Positions 35,595 to 47,085 of a stretch of 64,000 nucleotides of DNA are shown one piece after another. The first letter of the stretch is position 1; each line of letters starts with the position of its first letter. Made by a program: the position numbers and the translations under genes. The notes under the pieces were generated by a model, which was given only the letters and a program-made list of their open reading frames with translations, was not told the origin of the DNA and made no database searches. Source of the stretch: Isoetes taiwanensis. Lineage: Eukaryota > Streptophyta > Lycopodiopsida > Isoetales > Isoetaceae. The stretch spans positions 122,001 to 186,000 of the forward strand of contig JAJEKV010000288.1 of assembly GCA_021234155.1 (NCBI GenBank), in the 5' to 3' direction.

Positions 35595-37600
35595 TTATTA
35601 CAGTGTAATTCAATATAGAAAAATAAATGGTGCATAATGTAACATAAATGGCACAATTATAATCATGGTTATAACTTTCTTAATATAAAAATAAAACAAA
35701 GACATAAATTAAAACATAAACATATACGCATGTATTCAAAGCTCAAAGAAGAAGTGCAGTTTTCCTTCTGAATGTGGTCCTCCCTCTGATAATTCACCTT
35801 CAAACTTGAAATAAAAAGTTACTACTTCAACTTCGTACTTGAAACAAGAAGTTCTTTGGTGATTTCCTAAAGTTCTTATATATCTTGGTGCCTGCTACTA
35901 GGCTAATCCATCCATTTTCCCAAGTCCACTCTTTCTTAGGTTTGGCTAATTGTTGTCCTGGTGGAGTTGTCTGGAGGTGGAGGCTTGGCTATTCTATCTA
36001 GAAATCACTTAGTTGGCAAAAAAATTGTTCTAAAATTTTCTTTTTTTGGGCAATTTTTTCCATTTACTTTAGCCATTTTTCTTGGCAAAAATGCTATAAA
36101 ATAGCCATTTGGCTAACCTTAGCCGTTATTTTATTCCATGCTTGGGATTCCATTTAATGAAAGAGATATGGAAGTTTTCATACACCAAAGTTCCACTGTG
36201 AAGAAGAAAATTTGCTGACCTTTAGTTGCCACATTCGATCATGATGTAGGGGTAGCTTAACCAGTAAACAGCATTTATGGTTAGGCCTTTTTGCAGAGAG
36301 AGCAAGTGAGACCAAAGGTTAGCTATATTGATCCCTGTTTTGTTTACTTTGAGAATGACAGCAGAATTGGAAAGACATTTCATTTTCTCAAAAACCATAG
36401 GAGAGCTTAAATGAATACCATGAACAGTAGCAAGTTTAGATCCAAGTTGAGGCCGTTCATTTTGAAGCATGTTGTCCCAAGCAGCATCAGAATTGACTTC
36501 AACAGTAGGGGGCTGGACACCATAAGGCACAGGAATGCCAGTAGAAGGATCAATTGAAGGCAAACCACCAAGGAAATTGGGATCTTTCGAGAGATTATCC
36601 CATATTGGCGTGCGGTCAAAGAGAGGCTCCATTAATTTGCTTTGTAGAGTAAGATCCCGAAAATTGCCAAAGGGAATGAAAGCTGAGCCTTTGGACGAGA
36701 TATCCTTCAAATTTGAAAGCAGATATTGTTGATCTTCTTTTTGAAGCGCCAGAAAACAATGGAGAAACGGCAGAGTATTGGGCTTTAGGTTAAAATGGCT
36801 CTTCATTTTCGCCATCATGAACCTCAACAAAGGGGAAATTGAGTCGATCAAAAGCAGGGGAGGGGCGGGAAATAAGGGAGAAAGTGGAAAAGCATGAGAA
36901 ACATGAGAGGAGGACACAAGAAGATCGAATGTAGACTAAATTGCCTCACAGATTACCATAATGCAGGATCCTTGACACATAGTAGCAAAACAAAGCATGA
37001 TTTAAACAGAGAATACCTTCACAAACACTGGGTTTTCGCTCCAATCACAGTGAACTCGAAAAATTCCAGTAACAGGACAATTTTTGTCACCAATGAATTC
37101 TTCTAACCATGCTTCAATGATTTTTGTTTCAAATTCTTTAGAGCTCGGCACAAAGGTGTATTCCGAATGAAACAAATTATCTGGAAAGAATTTGTTTAGA
37201 ATGAGTTCCTCCCACAATTGAGATGCTGGGCCTTTTAGAAAACCACAAGTCAGTCTAGGACCATCAATTAGAATGGTGAAGATTGTGGTATCCATTTGAA
37301 GCTAAAGACTTCGCGAGACATCAGAGATTGCTAGCCTCTACCAGGCTAGCCTGCAATTCAGAGGAATTCGTGATCAAAGAAGGCAGAAATTCAAATTTCC
37401 AGGCCAGTTTCGGCCAAGAAAGTAATTCAAACAGAAAAAGTGGGATAAAGACAAAAAAATAAAGAAAAAGGGCGCTCGACATTTTCTCCTTTTCTCGCCT
37501 GATTATCTTTTCCACGTGGTTCTTGGTTGTTATCTCCTTCTTTGCTCCATGTTTGTTCAATCGATGTGGATTGAGGGGCAAATGATTGTGGATGATTGGA

Positions 37601-38565
37601 ATGATTGGAATAAATGGATAATTAAGGCATAGAAAGTTTTACCATCAAAGAGTTGAAAATCTTCGGTGGAAAGAAGAGGAAGAGTATATGAATCATGCTA
37701 GCCTTAGGGGCAAGTTTATGGAGATAATACTAAAATATTCGTTTTATGGACTCACTATTTGCACTTTGCAAACCACTGGAAGCATGAAATCTGTTTGGTA
37801 TTGCCACGAAATTTTATCATTGTCCTATGCTAAGAACTAAACGTTCGCAAACTAACTTTCCAACTTAACAAGCATTGCATATATTTTAATATGCAGAAAG
37901 GCACTGCGATTGCAACCCCTAGTAGTGCCACTAGAGGGTTTCTTTTTCAAAAACCCCCAAGCCAATGCGATTTACCCCATAATGCATAGCTAGTAGAAAA
38001 ACAAAGGAGGCTAAAATTTGAATTTTCCATATTGTCTATGAAGTTAGAACTATAGATGGCCATCAAAACACCTCTTGCCAAATGGATCTTCCTATGGTGC
38101 TTCGTCATGCGTTTAAAATGCGTGGTTCATCATGCGTTTAAATCCATCAACGGTCATGCTTTGACACCCAAAAAACATATTGATATGATATGTATAATAC
38201 TGCCAATTTTGCAGAAGGAGAGCCCTTTCATCTTGTATGTCTGAGCTTGCTTCTTCACGCCCAGTCAACATAGGTTTTTCTATAGATGAGAGTAGATTCG
38301 GACTGTCTTTCTAGGGTTTGCAATCCAATACATTGCCATTATGTTACTTAGGCAGCCATTCTAACCTTCCGCTTATTCTTTTTATCACCTCCACCTTCCG
38401 CTTATTATTTTTATCCTGCATTTGACGACTACGCTCAGCTTCAGCGTTTCCCTTCCCCTATTTTCCTAACGTGCAAGCTACATAGCTAAGAAATCCCCTA
38501 TACAATTTTCATAATGTGTAAGTTACATAGCTAAGAAGTGATGACGTTCTCAAACTTGGATGTTT
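37601..38565. other. Intergenic stretch, no gene seen
   Basis: Only short domain-free frames. Short direct repeats occur, such as ACCTTCCGCTTATT at about 38363 and 38391, and a TACATAGCTAAGAA repeat near 38480 and 38525. Confidence 0.45.
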
Positions 38566-38567
38566 TC

Positions 38568-38896
38568 AATGAGCGTAATGTTCGGGCAGAGGCTATTTCG
38601 CCTAATTACAGACCCATATTATCTCTGATAATGGCCTCCTCTCTTGGCCTCTATAAAATTGCAATGATTCTGAAGAAATCGTTGCTTGCTTCCGCTCCAA
38701 TAAGCTAAATAGCCTCTGCCCCAAAGCATTACGTTAGAGAATGTGCCAGGCAGGCAATTTCGCCTGGCTCGGACCTTGGCTCGCCCTAACGGGCTTGCCA
38801 GGCTCGGACCTTGGCTCGCCCTAACAGGCTCGCCAAGCCCTTACCAGGCGAAATTGCCTGCCCTGGCACATTATCTATATTGTAATGAGCGTAATG
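38568..38896. repeat. Composite foldback cluster flanked by 13-bp direct repeats
   Basis: AATGAGCGTAATG is repeated at 38568-38580 and 38884-38896. Between them is an inverted pair built on CAGAGGCTATTT (about 38590) and AAATAGCCTCTG (about 38708). A second hairpin follows with 28-nt arms 38740-38767 and 38844-38872 (TTTCGCCTGG against CCAGGCGAAA, and so on). The loop of the second hairpin is two tandem copies of a 35-bp unit starting GGCTCGGACCTTGGC (38766-38800, 38801-38835). Confidence 0.85.
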
Positions 38897-40240
38897 AGTT
38901 TACTTATTGGTGAATAAAGGTTTGGGAAAACCCCTTGTGCATATCTTTGTGATTTTTAATGCGTTGTATGTTTATTTGATATGGATAACTGGAATATATA
39001 ACTAAGTTGATTAATAGTCAAAGGTTCGGTGAACTATAGTTTCGGTGCTTTTAAAACCGCTAATTCTTTACCGACATGGTTGGAGTGGCAGCAACACGGG
39101 TCAACTAGCTCAGAGAAATCTTCTCCAATAAAGCCCACAAAATCAAGCACTGGATCCTCAAGTGGGACCAAAACTTTGTTGGACCAGATGTATAAACTGC
39201 AAAGCTCTGCAAATGCAATTTATCCTCCAAAAGGCTGATTGATATTCGCAGAGAACAACATTTGCGATTGTAGTTCATATAAACGAGAGCCAATGACATT
39301 AAGCTTCACACCTGCACAAACAGAATATGATTGGGTATCTGTAAACTCTCACTTCAAGTTGAAAAAGTAGAGAAATCGGATAACATCCAGTCTGGATCCA
39401 ATATATATTTATACATACACCTCTCTGTATTTGGCTGACAGTCCGAAAAACCTCTGAACTTCAGTCCAAAAACATCAATCTAGTTAAGAAAATATTAATC
39501 CCTCCTTGTTCTCAAAAGTGAAGCGTCTTTTACCTCGCAAACTACAGCTTGATTTCGACTGTCCAATCTACTGCTTGATTTCGATTGTGCAAACTACAAC
39601 TTGATTTTGTCTTTGGGTCTTTAGACAAAGATCTTTGGCTTCCATCGCCATAAGGGCAGCTCCAATTTACCCTAGGAAAATCCTGGCTTCCACCGCCATA
39701 AGCTCTGTCACAATTTTTTGGATATGAATAATCGAGATACCTCATCAATACCAAATCATTTACTGCAGGCCAAGGTATCTGGAGTCTTCAAGTGCTGCTC
39801 TTGTGAAACCTAGAGCAATCCGTTCGACAGTTTCCTTGCGCTCACTCAACTAAATCAATTCTACTCTGGCTTCCTCTTTATCTTGCTGCTGCAGTTATTT
39901 GCTGATAGAAGGCGCTCCATACCCGGCTATAGCCTCCGCATGCATAGAGAATGCTAGTGCATCCCTCGTTCCTCCTGACGCATCCGATAAACCAAGGATG
40001 GATCTCGGCTTTGTGTCTACCTATGCCCAGTCCTCCCTTTTTATATCAATAAAAAGATCAATCCAAAAGTCTCTCGACACTGATCTGGAGCTCTTGAGAG
40101 GCAACCAGACATGTGATAGCAGCTTCTAGAAAGACCTATAATGTTCCTAGAATTTTTCGTGGTTACACGTGTTTTTACTAAATCGTAGATTTAAACATAA
40201 ACAATCTTTATTCAAGCTACCCCCTTATCGACCTAATTAC
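38897..40240. other. Intergenic stretch, small unidentified frames only
   Basis: Frames at 39029-39238 (Ser/Thr-rich) and 39899-40129 have no recognised domain and no clear splice support. A 39542-39640 segment repeats CTTGATTTCGA(C/T)TG three times. Confidence 0.35.
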
Positions 40241-40249
40241 AATTATATA

Positions 40250-40640
40250 TTAGAGATAATAATGAATTATAATGAATACAATAGAGATTTATTATTCGTC
40301 CCAAATATAATAATGAACATATTAGAGAATGAATAATAACGGTATTATAAGAATGAATGTTCATATGTTCATTTCTAAGAATTAAACAAGAATGAAGATA
40401 TGAGAACATATAATGGTTTGAACAAGAATGGACATATGAGAATGATTTGAACAAGAATGATTTACATAAGAGAAAGAATGGTTTATATATGAGAAAAGAA
40501 TGGTTTGAATATATGAGAAAAGAATGGTTAAAGAATAGTTTGAATTGTTTGAACAAGAATGTTACATTGAATGAATGTTTAGTGTACATGAATTTAGATA
40601 TGAGAAACAATGGTTCAATGGTTCAAAGAATTGTTCAATG
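40250..40640. repeat. AT-rich minisatellite based on GAATGGTTTGAA
   Basis: Irregular repetition of GAATG, AACAAGAATG and ATATGAGAAAAGAATGGTT blocks over about 390 bp, directly before the 12-bp minisatellite. Confidence 0.7.
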
Positions 40641-40675
40641 GCTCACTTTGATGACGTGGATATGGATTTTGCTAG

Positions 40676-41050
40676 CTTTGCACTTAAGCCTGCTGACTTG
40701 GCTGCTGACTTGTTTGATGGCTTGCCTGCTGACTTCTTTGCTGACCTGGCTGCTGACTGGTTTGCTGGCTTACTTGCTGGCAAGCCTGCTGACTTGGCTG
40801 CTAACTTGTCTGCTGACATGTCTGCTAACCTGTCTACTAACTTACTTGCTGACTTTCCTATTGACTTACATGCTGACTTCCCTGCTGGATTCGCTGATGA
40901 CGTGTCTGCTGACCTGCCTGCTGACTTACTTGCTGACTTATATGCTGACTTCCCTGCTGGCTTGGCTGATGACTTGTCTGTTGACCTACATGCTGACTTC
41001 CCTGCTGGCTTGGCTAATGACTTGTCTGTTGACTTACCTGCTGCTTTGGC
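40676..41050. repeat. 12-bp-period minisatellite, open in frames on both strands
   Basis: About 30 degenerate copies of a 12-bp unit resembling GCTGACTTGCCT. Because 12 is a multiple of three and the unit lacks stops in several frames, long frames exist on both strands. Minus 41182-40643 gives an Ala/Lys/Ser/Gly-rich protein of 179 residues (AGKSADKSA-like repeats). Plus 40575-41102 gives an Ala/Asp/Leu-rich one, and another plus frame gives Leu/Thr repeats. The minus frame has a non-repetitive start (LEDDIHENILESLQTHSHIL) and is the best coding candidate, but repeat symmetry alone could create it. Confidence 0.75.
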
Positions 41051-41136
41051 TATTAGATTGCTGCTACTAGCAACATCACATTGGGCTAGTATATGTGAAT
41101 GAGTCTGCAAACTTTCAAGTATGTTTTCATGGATAT

Positions 41137-41180
41137 CATCCTCCAATTCCTTTTTTTTTGTTGAAGGCATCCTCCAATTC
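41137..41180 (-). mobile_element. Micro-retroposon: 18-nt poly(T)-containing insert with 13-bp duplication
   Basis: CATCCTCCAATTC occurs at 41137-41149 and 41168-41180. Between the copies are 18 nt, which on the minus strand read CCTTCAAC followed by nine A and a G. Direct repeats around a poly(A)-bearing insert are the mark of LINE-mediated integration; the body here is only about 8 nt. The CCTTC end matches other L1-like tails in the window. Confidence 0.6.
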
Positions 41181-41189
41181 AAACATATT

Positions 41190-44100
41190 ATATCCTATAT
41201 CTTTCATACTTACAATATATGTACAAAATTAACATCATTAAGTATATTCTATCAAACTTTATAGTATTTCGCAAACTTTAATATACAGTATACAAAATCA
41301 TGTACAGGCATACCCCACAAACGAGGATTTCTATGTACGGTCCATATCAAGGAATAAAGGGGTTATATGCCCATCCAACAGCTCTCGATGCCCGGCGTAA
41401 CCCCCCGTGTGAATATGCACCCAAACCAAAGGGGGTTTCAGGGGGATTTTAAATTAGAAATGTTGATGCAATGGTTCAAGTTAATTAATGTTAATACTAG
41501 TTATGTGTTGGTTATTGCATTAAAAAAAATTTTGGGCCCTTCGGGCCCTTAGGAAAACGCATTGAATGCAATGGTTTAAAGTTGAATTTTAAGTTGGAAG
41601 TGTAGAATGTAATGGCTATGTAATGATTTATGGGCATAAATGCTAATTGAATGTTTGACACCAAATCCTAAAAAAGTTTTTAATCAAAAAGTAGTAACAA
41701 TAGACATCTTCGGCCACAAAGCTTACAAGCAAAAACATGATGCATTGCCCAGCTTACAAGCAAAGAGATGATGCATTGCATGTTATATGACCAAGCAATG
41801 AGATGATGTGTTGTATCTTATATGCAGGTCTATCTACTTGAAAATGCCTTAGACATATATATGATTCTTCTGCAGTGCCAATGGTTCCTTCCATCCTTTT
41901 CGCACATCATCTGCCACATCTGTTTGCTTGTAATGTGCCATTGTGACCATAGCTTTGAAGCATTGTCTATATTCCACGCTTTCTACCTGTAAATGAACAT
42001 GAAGCAAGAGTAGTGATCCCACAAAGCAGTGAATCAAAGGATGTTGTACCACTGGCACATCAGGTGGCCATATATAGCAGTTTGAATTTAATTCTGCACC
42101 TGGAAGATGATTGAGATGACTACATGGGCTTACAGAAGTGTAGGCAGATTTTAGAGCTAGATTTTGGATGAGGCATGCAGAAGTCTGTATTGGGCCAATA
42201 CAAAACAACATCCCACCCTGATTGCACAAACAAATTGCAATTGATCTGTGTGCTCACAGAAGTAAGCAAGATTTTGGAGTGACAAATTAAGAAGCTACAA
42301 TTTTGGATGAGCTCTGCAAACGTCTGTTTTAGAGCAATAGAGAATCAAACATTCCACCTCAAAACTGAAATAAGAGAGAAGAATTGGACCCCTGTAATAT
42401 AATGTAAGAGTGGATGCACTCACGTGTGAAGGACTCATGGCCTGGCAGCATCTGTCACGAAATCGAGATGTTTGCAGGAGCCATGCCTAGGACGGAACTG
42501 CCGCTGCACCTTTTCTTCCTTCTGCACCATTGTGTGCAAAGAGAGCGAAGCTTGCCTATCTACAACGCCATGCTCCAAACAATTCAGGATGCTGCAGATG
42601 AACAAACCAGGATACACTTTGCAATTTTTTCCTTGGACCCATCCGATTCATACCAATCTGCCACGCCTTTCCTCTTCTTCTAGAGCCATCATCATTACAT
42701 CATATAATGATGCTGGATTTGATAGCCTCAATGCATTAAAATGTGCAAATCTGCGAAGAGCTTGTTGATATATCAACTCCTTGACGATAATTTCAAGTAA
42801 TATTTTGCATTCAAATAAATAAATTAAGAAAATAGATAGGGATCAAAACAAAAAATAATTGAAGCAAGCTATTTCTGTTTTAGAAGAGGCTAACTTATGG
42901 CAGGCTAACCTAAGGATAGTTTGGGAATTTGAATAGGCATTCCCTCGCAAACAGGGAGATGTGGTAAGATTCCTTCCTGTAAATAGATCTTAGTGTTTTA
43001 CAACATTATCCCCAGATCTGTGATCCTTGCCAGATCAGGGACTGGCTTAGCTAAAAGCTTCGTCTTCTGTATACATATGGGCAATAAAATGTATACCAAC
43101 ACAGAAAGACTTCCAGTACAAGACATAAATCTGCAACACTCTCTTCCAGGCCAGACTTCCTGGCATAAGTTCTAACTATTTTTTACTACCATTTTCGTCC
43201 AACTCCCACTCTTTCAACGAAACGTTAAGAACTATCGTGGTCAATAAGCTTGCCTTAAACTCAAACAGTTTAGAAGATACAATTTTGTCTTATACTGCAC
43301 CAAAGCCAGATCGGCATCTGCCATTCCAACAAAGATACAATGCTTGATGATGTATCAACGATCTATGAATCCCTAAATCCGTAATATGTATCAATCAGGC
43401 TATATGAAGTTATTTGCCATGCACAAATTTGGCGCCACAAGACTATCCAGGGATCTTTGATACAGTTAATGCTTGTATGCAAGCAATACTAACCCATTCG
43501 AAGCAGAGATTCGAAGCAGAGGTAGGAGGCTTCAACTCCTCCAAGCCACGCCTTAACCCTAAATATTTATTTTTTTTGCTAGATATTCCCTGGGCCTACA
43601 TGCAAGAAACACGGGTAAAAAATAGGAACTGCCACTAATTAAAACCACACGATTTCTTCTTCTCAATCAAAATCAATGGCTGAGAAAGGGAAGCACTCTA
43701 GAAATACTGTTTCTACATCGACGTGAATACATCGTTCAAATCATATAAAAACCTTAATAAAAGCCGTATAAAAAATCTAAAGGAAACCCCCTGTTATAAT
43801 GCTAGATATTCATGTCAAAATTGCAGGAGACGACCAGGTGACTGTAAACACTGCAATCTGGCTCATATTCAAGTAGTTCATACCTGCTGTCTCCCATAAG
43901 TTTATAAAACTTGTCTGTGACCACCACTTCCCTCCTCCCAAATTTTTAGCCCCAAAGATATTTGTATGCTTTCTCTATAACATGCTTAGGTACATTACAT
44001 TTTAAGATGTAGATGTCAACCTTCTCCTTATTATCTTCTGGAGCAACCACTGCAAAGTTCTCTCCTACATCGATAATATCTGATTTCCACTCAGCATCTC

Positions 44101-44420
44101 CCTCATAGACTGGGCCATCAACAAGTGCAGCATCATCATGAATCCCTAATTTTAATTCTGAAAACGTCCAGGTACCTACTATCTTTGTGTATGCACTTAC
44201 TTACTTACCCACCCAACAATTATGACAAAAGCATGAGTAATTTATATGTGCAACTTGAGTGGCATCCTTGGAGTTCACTGGCCTGATGCTATGAAATTTA
44301 CTGAACCTTGTTAAAGTGGCACAGTCGAACTGCAACTCTGCTTACTTCTTCCAGCTTAATCTCCCAAAAATACCTACAAACACATATTAATGAGTGATAG
44401 TAATGTTTAATACTACAACA
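41190..44420. other. Long gene-poor stretch
   Basis: Frames at 41849-42229, 42414-42768 and 43414-43638 have no recognised domain. A G/C-run inverted segment (AACCCCCC near 41398 with GGGGGTTT near 41432) and GGGCCCTTCGGGCCC near 41534 are the only local structures seen. Confidence 0.4.
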
Positions 44421-44432
44421 CTGTCACAACAG

Positions 44433-46470
44433 TCATGATTTACATATGATGTACCTATGTTTGTCAGAATCCTTGAAGTGTTCCGTGCAGAATTGAACAA
44501 TGTCATGAGCATTCCTTAAAGGTTTAGAATTTCTTTTTAACATTTTGTGTGTGAGTGCTCTCTTCAGAACAGCCCCTGCCCCATCGTGCTCACTGCCATT
44601 CAAGCAATTATTTTTAATATCTTGCAAAATGTAGGCCAATTCAAACAGTGAAATTTACATTTTCCATGATATGAAGCAAAGTAGTTCCAGTTGATTGGAA
44701 TGCCTGAGCTCTTAAAAAATCTACCAAGAAAGTAGAATGTTCTTGCACCCTTGAACTGGTGTGAGCAGCCGTACGACCACATTACATGGTTGTTGTATCT
44801 GACTTGTTGGTCAAGTAATCAGCATGCTTGTTAAGACAGTGCTGGACGAATAAGGTGTCATGATCCCTATTATCCGAAATGTAGAAATGTGTTTCCTTGA
44901 TGATATACTATCACCACTGCTTAAGGAATTCTCTTCAATACCTCTTGTTGTTGCATGCCTATAAGTGATGTGCACAAGTACTGTGCATTGATCCTTTCTC
45001 CATGTAAGCTTTGGATTTCCTGTTGTATCTTGAAGGTATAGTTTTCAGCAAAATCTATGACTGATACCACAGTGTTTTCTGGGAAAGTTCCTAGATATTC
45101 TTTGAATTGCTTTGCTTGCCACCTTGCCTCATAGTTATGGGAAATGAATTCAGTCACAATCATTTTGGCATAAGACAACACATCTACTGTTGAATTGGTC
45201 TTGTATACAAGCTCACAATTAGCTTCGAAACCAATTTTGTCCCACCATTGCCATCAGCTTCTTTTGCTGATTCAAAAACCTAAAAATATAGCAATGCAAT
45301 ACAACACAAAAGAAGAAAATAAATATGCCTCACCGACCCTATCAAAGATTTTCCATTCTACCAAATGCCCTCCAGTCTTGCTTAGATCTTTAGGACACAT
45401 AGGTAACTTAGACGGGCCAGAAGCAGTGCATTTCAGCAACATGCAATAATGAGCATACCACTCATCTGCAATATCTTTAGAACATACAATTGACCTCCAC
45501 AAATCACTTGATAATTTGTAGGTCATTACATTTGCTTCACAGTCTGTCCAGCACCACAGACAGAACAAGTACAATTACAGTCAGCACCATGAATATTTCT
45601 GTCCAACCTAATTTTATTTAATGCTTGTCTAATATAGTCAAGTCTCATGTGGTACACACAACAACAAGTTTCTCGATCCTTTACTTTTCGAACAAATGGT
45701 GATTTTAATGCACGGAATGCTGAGAAAGATACTTCAAATTTTGGATATTCTCTTCGAAATCTTGCATAAAAAATGCACTGCAATAAAAGCAACAAGTTGT
45801 TAGTATTGTGAACAAATGAAATGATAAACTTCAAACCTTAGTTTCCTCCAGAAATTGAAGAGCATGCATTATCTTGTTTCCTTTGCCAAGCCTAATCTTA
45901 ATAACATGTTTCTTGCATGGTGAAACTCGTGTCCGAAAAGTCCAAATGTCAGTTACTAATTTTTGTTGTTTTCTGCTTAGTTTATCAGATCTGGTTTTCT
46001 TTTTGAATATTGACCATGGGCTATTACCAATTTCTGCTGTTTTTCTCCTCTGAACTGCTGTAGTCACATATCTTCTATTCAAGTTAAGGCACTTGGAAGT
46101 TTCCAAGCAAGTAGTACCAGGACAACAACATATACCATGGCTGAGGTCCTTGCTGTAAGCACATCCGTCGATCTGGCATACTTATGGTTTGCAAGAGAAT
46201 TCCTCAAGTTGTTAACTATCTTAGTCATTGTCCCTAATGCGTTCAATTTCAACATTTCAAATTCTGGCAGCAACTTAGCAGCACCTCAAAGAACTTCTTT
46301 CCTCTCCTTTTTTGAAAGTTTTTGACATACCTGATTAGCATGTTCTGCAAGACATTTGTTGTTTTCTTCTCTTGCCCAAAACATTGGCTTTCAGATCTTT
46401 GTCATCTTCTGTCAATTCAGCTTCCGTTGCTCTCTTTATTGCTCTCTGCTACCTTCTTTTTTGTGCACAG
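44433..46470 (-). pseudogene. RNase H-fold transposase-like gene, decayed, a catalytic Asp replaced
   Basis: Minus-strand frames in order are: a Cys-rich N-part (46106-45831 and 45834-45526, ending CNCTCSVCG), a middle part (45574-45272, DEWYAHYCMLLKC), TVVSVIDFAENYTFKIQQEI (about 45070), NHVMWSYGCSHQFKGARTFY (about 44790-44730), NWNYFASYHGK, and EHDGAGAVLKRAL (about 44590-44550). This resembles a transposase-like family found in many animals and some plants with DFxENY, (W/F)SDGxxxQ(F/Y)K and HGKGxCDGxGGxVKR motifs. The Asp of the SDG motif is Tyr here and there are stops and frameshifts, so it is inactive. The family assignment is from motif memory. Confidence 0.6.
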
Positions 46471-46619
46471 ATTTTCCTATAGATTAACAAATTCTTTTGT
46501 GAAGTTTCAATTTTTTTTAAGGAGGCACTTCCGATGAAAAAGAGAACTGCCGCTTGATGCAGTGGAATCTCACCCTAATTTCCAAAGTCGAATCTGGCCC
46601 TCAACTCTAATCGCTTTTT

Positions 46620-46642
46620 GGGTCGCCCGTAGGGGGCAATCC
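46620..46642. repeat. Short GGGTCGCCC/GGGGGCAATCC stem-loop
   Basis: It reads TTTTTGGGTCGCCCGTAGGG and onward, an imperfect relative of the perfect hairpin at 51604-51624 in the same TTTTTGGG context. Confidence 0.55.
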
Positions 46643-47085
46643 TCTTGTTGGAGAGTGGAGTGACATATAGGTGGTCTTGATTTGATTTGTATATAATATT
46701 CCATAAAATATTCTAAGTACACGGTTGCGATTGTTTGGGATTAGTTAAGGTTTATATGACGCTTTGTGATACTTGGACGACGGAGATTGTTTAGGACCAG
46801 CGAAACCCGTGCATGGATTATAGAACTCATTAATCAGCTTGAAGCAAAGAATCCTACACACCCCCTCCACGCGAAGCATTTCAATTGCTTGATAGAAAAT
46901 GGATTTTAGCGTAGGTTTTCCAGTTTCTAGGCCCTTTTGATTTCACATTTATAATCGGTTTTTATAGAATCCCCTATGCCTTAAATGCAGGTACACTTCC
47001 TTTCTAGAACTTTTCCCCCTTTTTTCAGCAGGTTTGCCACGTGAAGGTTGAAGAGATTTCACAAACTATAGATGCTTAAGGATTC

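Larger units (their letters stand above)
35002..36140. mobile_element. hAT-like non-autonomous element, 1139 bp, with 8-bp target duplication
   Basis: CTTGGGAT is repeated at 34994-35001 and 36141-36148. The element ends are short inverted repeats (CATGGAATAAA at 35002 and its complement at 36140), with TAGCCAAAT subterminal matches. An 8-bp duplication with short inverted repeats is characteristic of hAT elements. It has no transposase. Removing it and one repeat restores the ORF1 frame of the surrounding LINE. Confidence 0.82.
32983..37295 (-). pseudogene. L1-type ORF1 protein, broken by a stop, a hAT-like insertion and a frameshift
   Basis: The N-terminal part is seen at 37295-37002 and 36917-36222. 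The frame passes one TAA at 36222-36224 and continues to 36149, where the hAT-like element is inserted, then resumes at 34993. The region 34978-34667 holds a zinc knuckle (LPPNCPKCNSRHFWYAEC). The rest, 34521-32983, is a 512-codon Ser/Asn/Asp-rich tail with poly-Gln/His and a basic C-terminus (KRKKKKRGKGRNKRL). This order, RNA-binding domain then zinc knuckle, matches plant L1 ORF1 proteins, which coat LINE RNA. A frame change lies between 34667 and 34521. Confidence 0.75.
27060..37600 (-). mobile_element. Long L1-type LINE on the minus strand, split by two insertions
   Basis: One element reads right to left. ORF1 occupies about 37295 to 32983 and ORF2 (endonuclease, reverse transcriptase, zf-RVT) 32949 to 27217. 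It is interrupted by a hAT-like element (35002-36140, in ORF1) and by an inverted-repeat element (28169-30518, in ORF2). Its own ends are uncertain: no poly(T) marks the 3' end near 27.1 kb, and the 5' end is somewhere upstream of 37295. Several stops and frameshifts show it is dead, but large frames remain open. Confidence 0.85.

Noticed and set aside
40447-41070. 207-codon Leu/Thr-rich plus-strand frame suggesting a membrane protein
   Set aside because: It is one of several frames kept open by the 12-bp repeat; the hydrophobic pattern is a by-product of the repeat unit.
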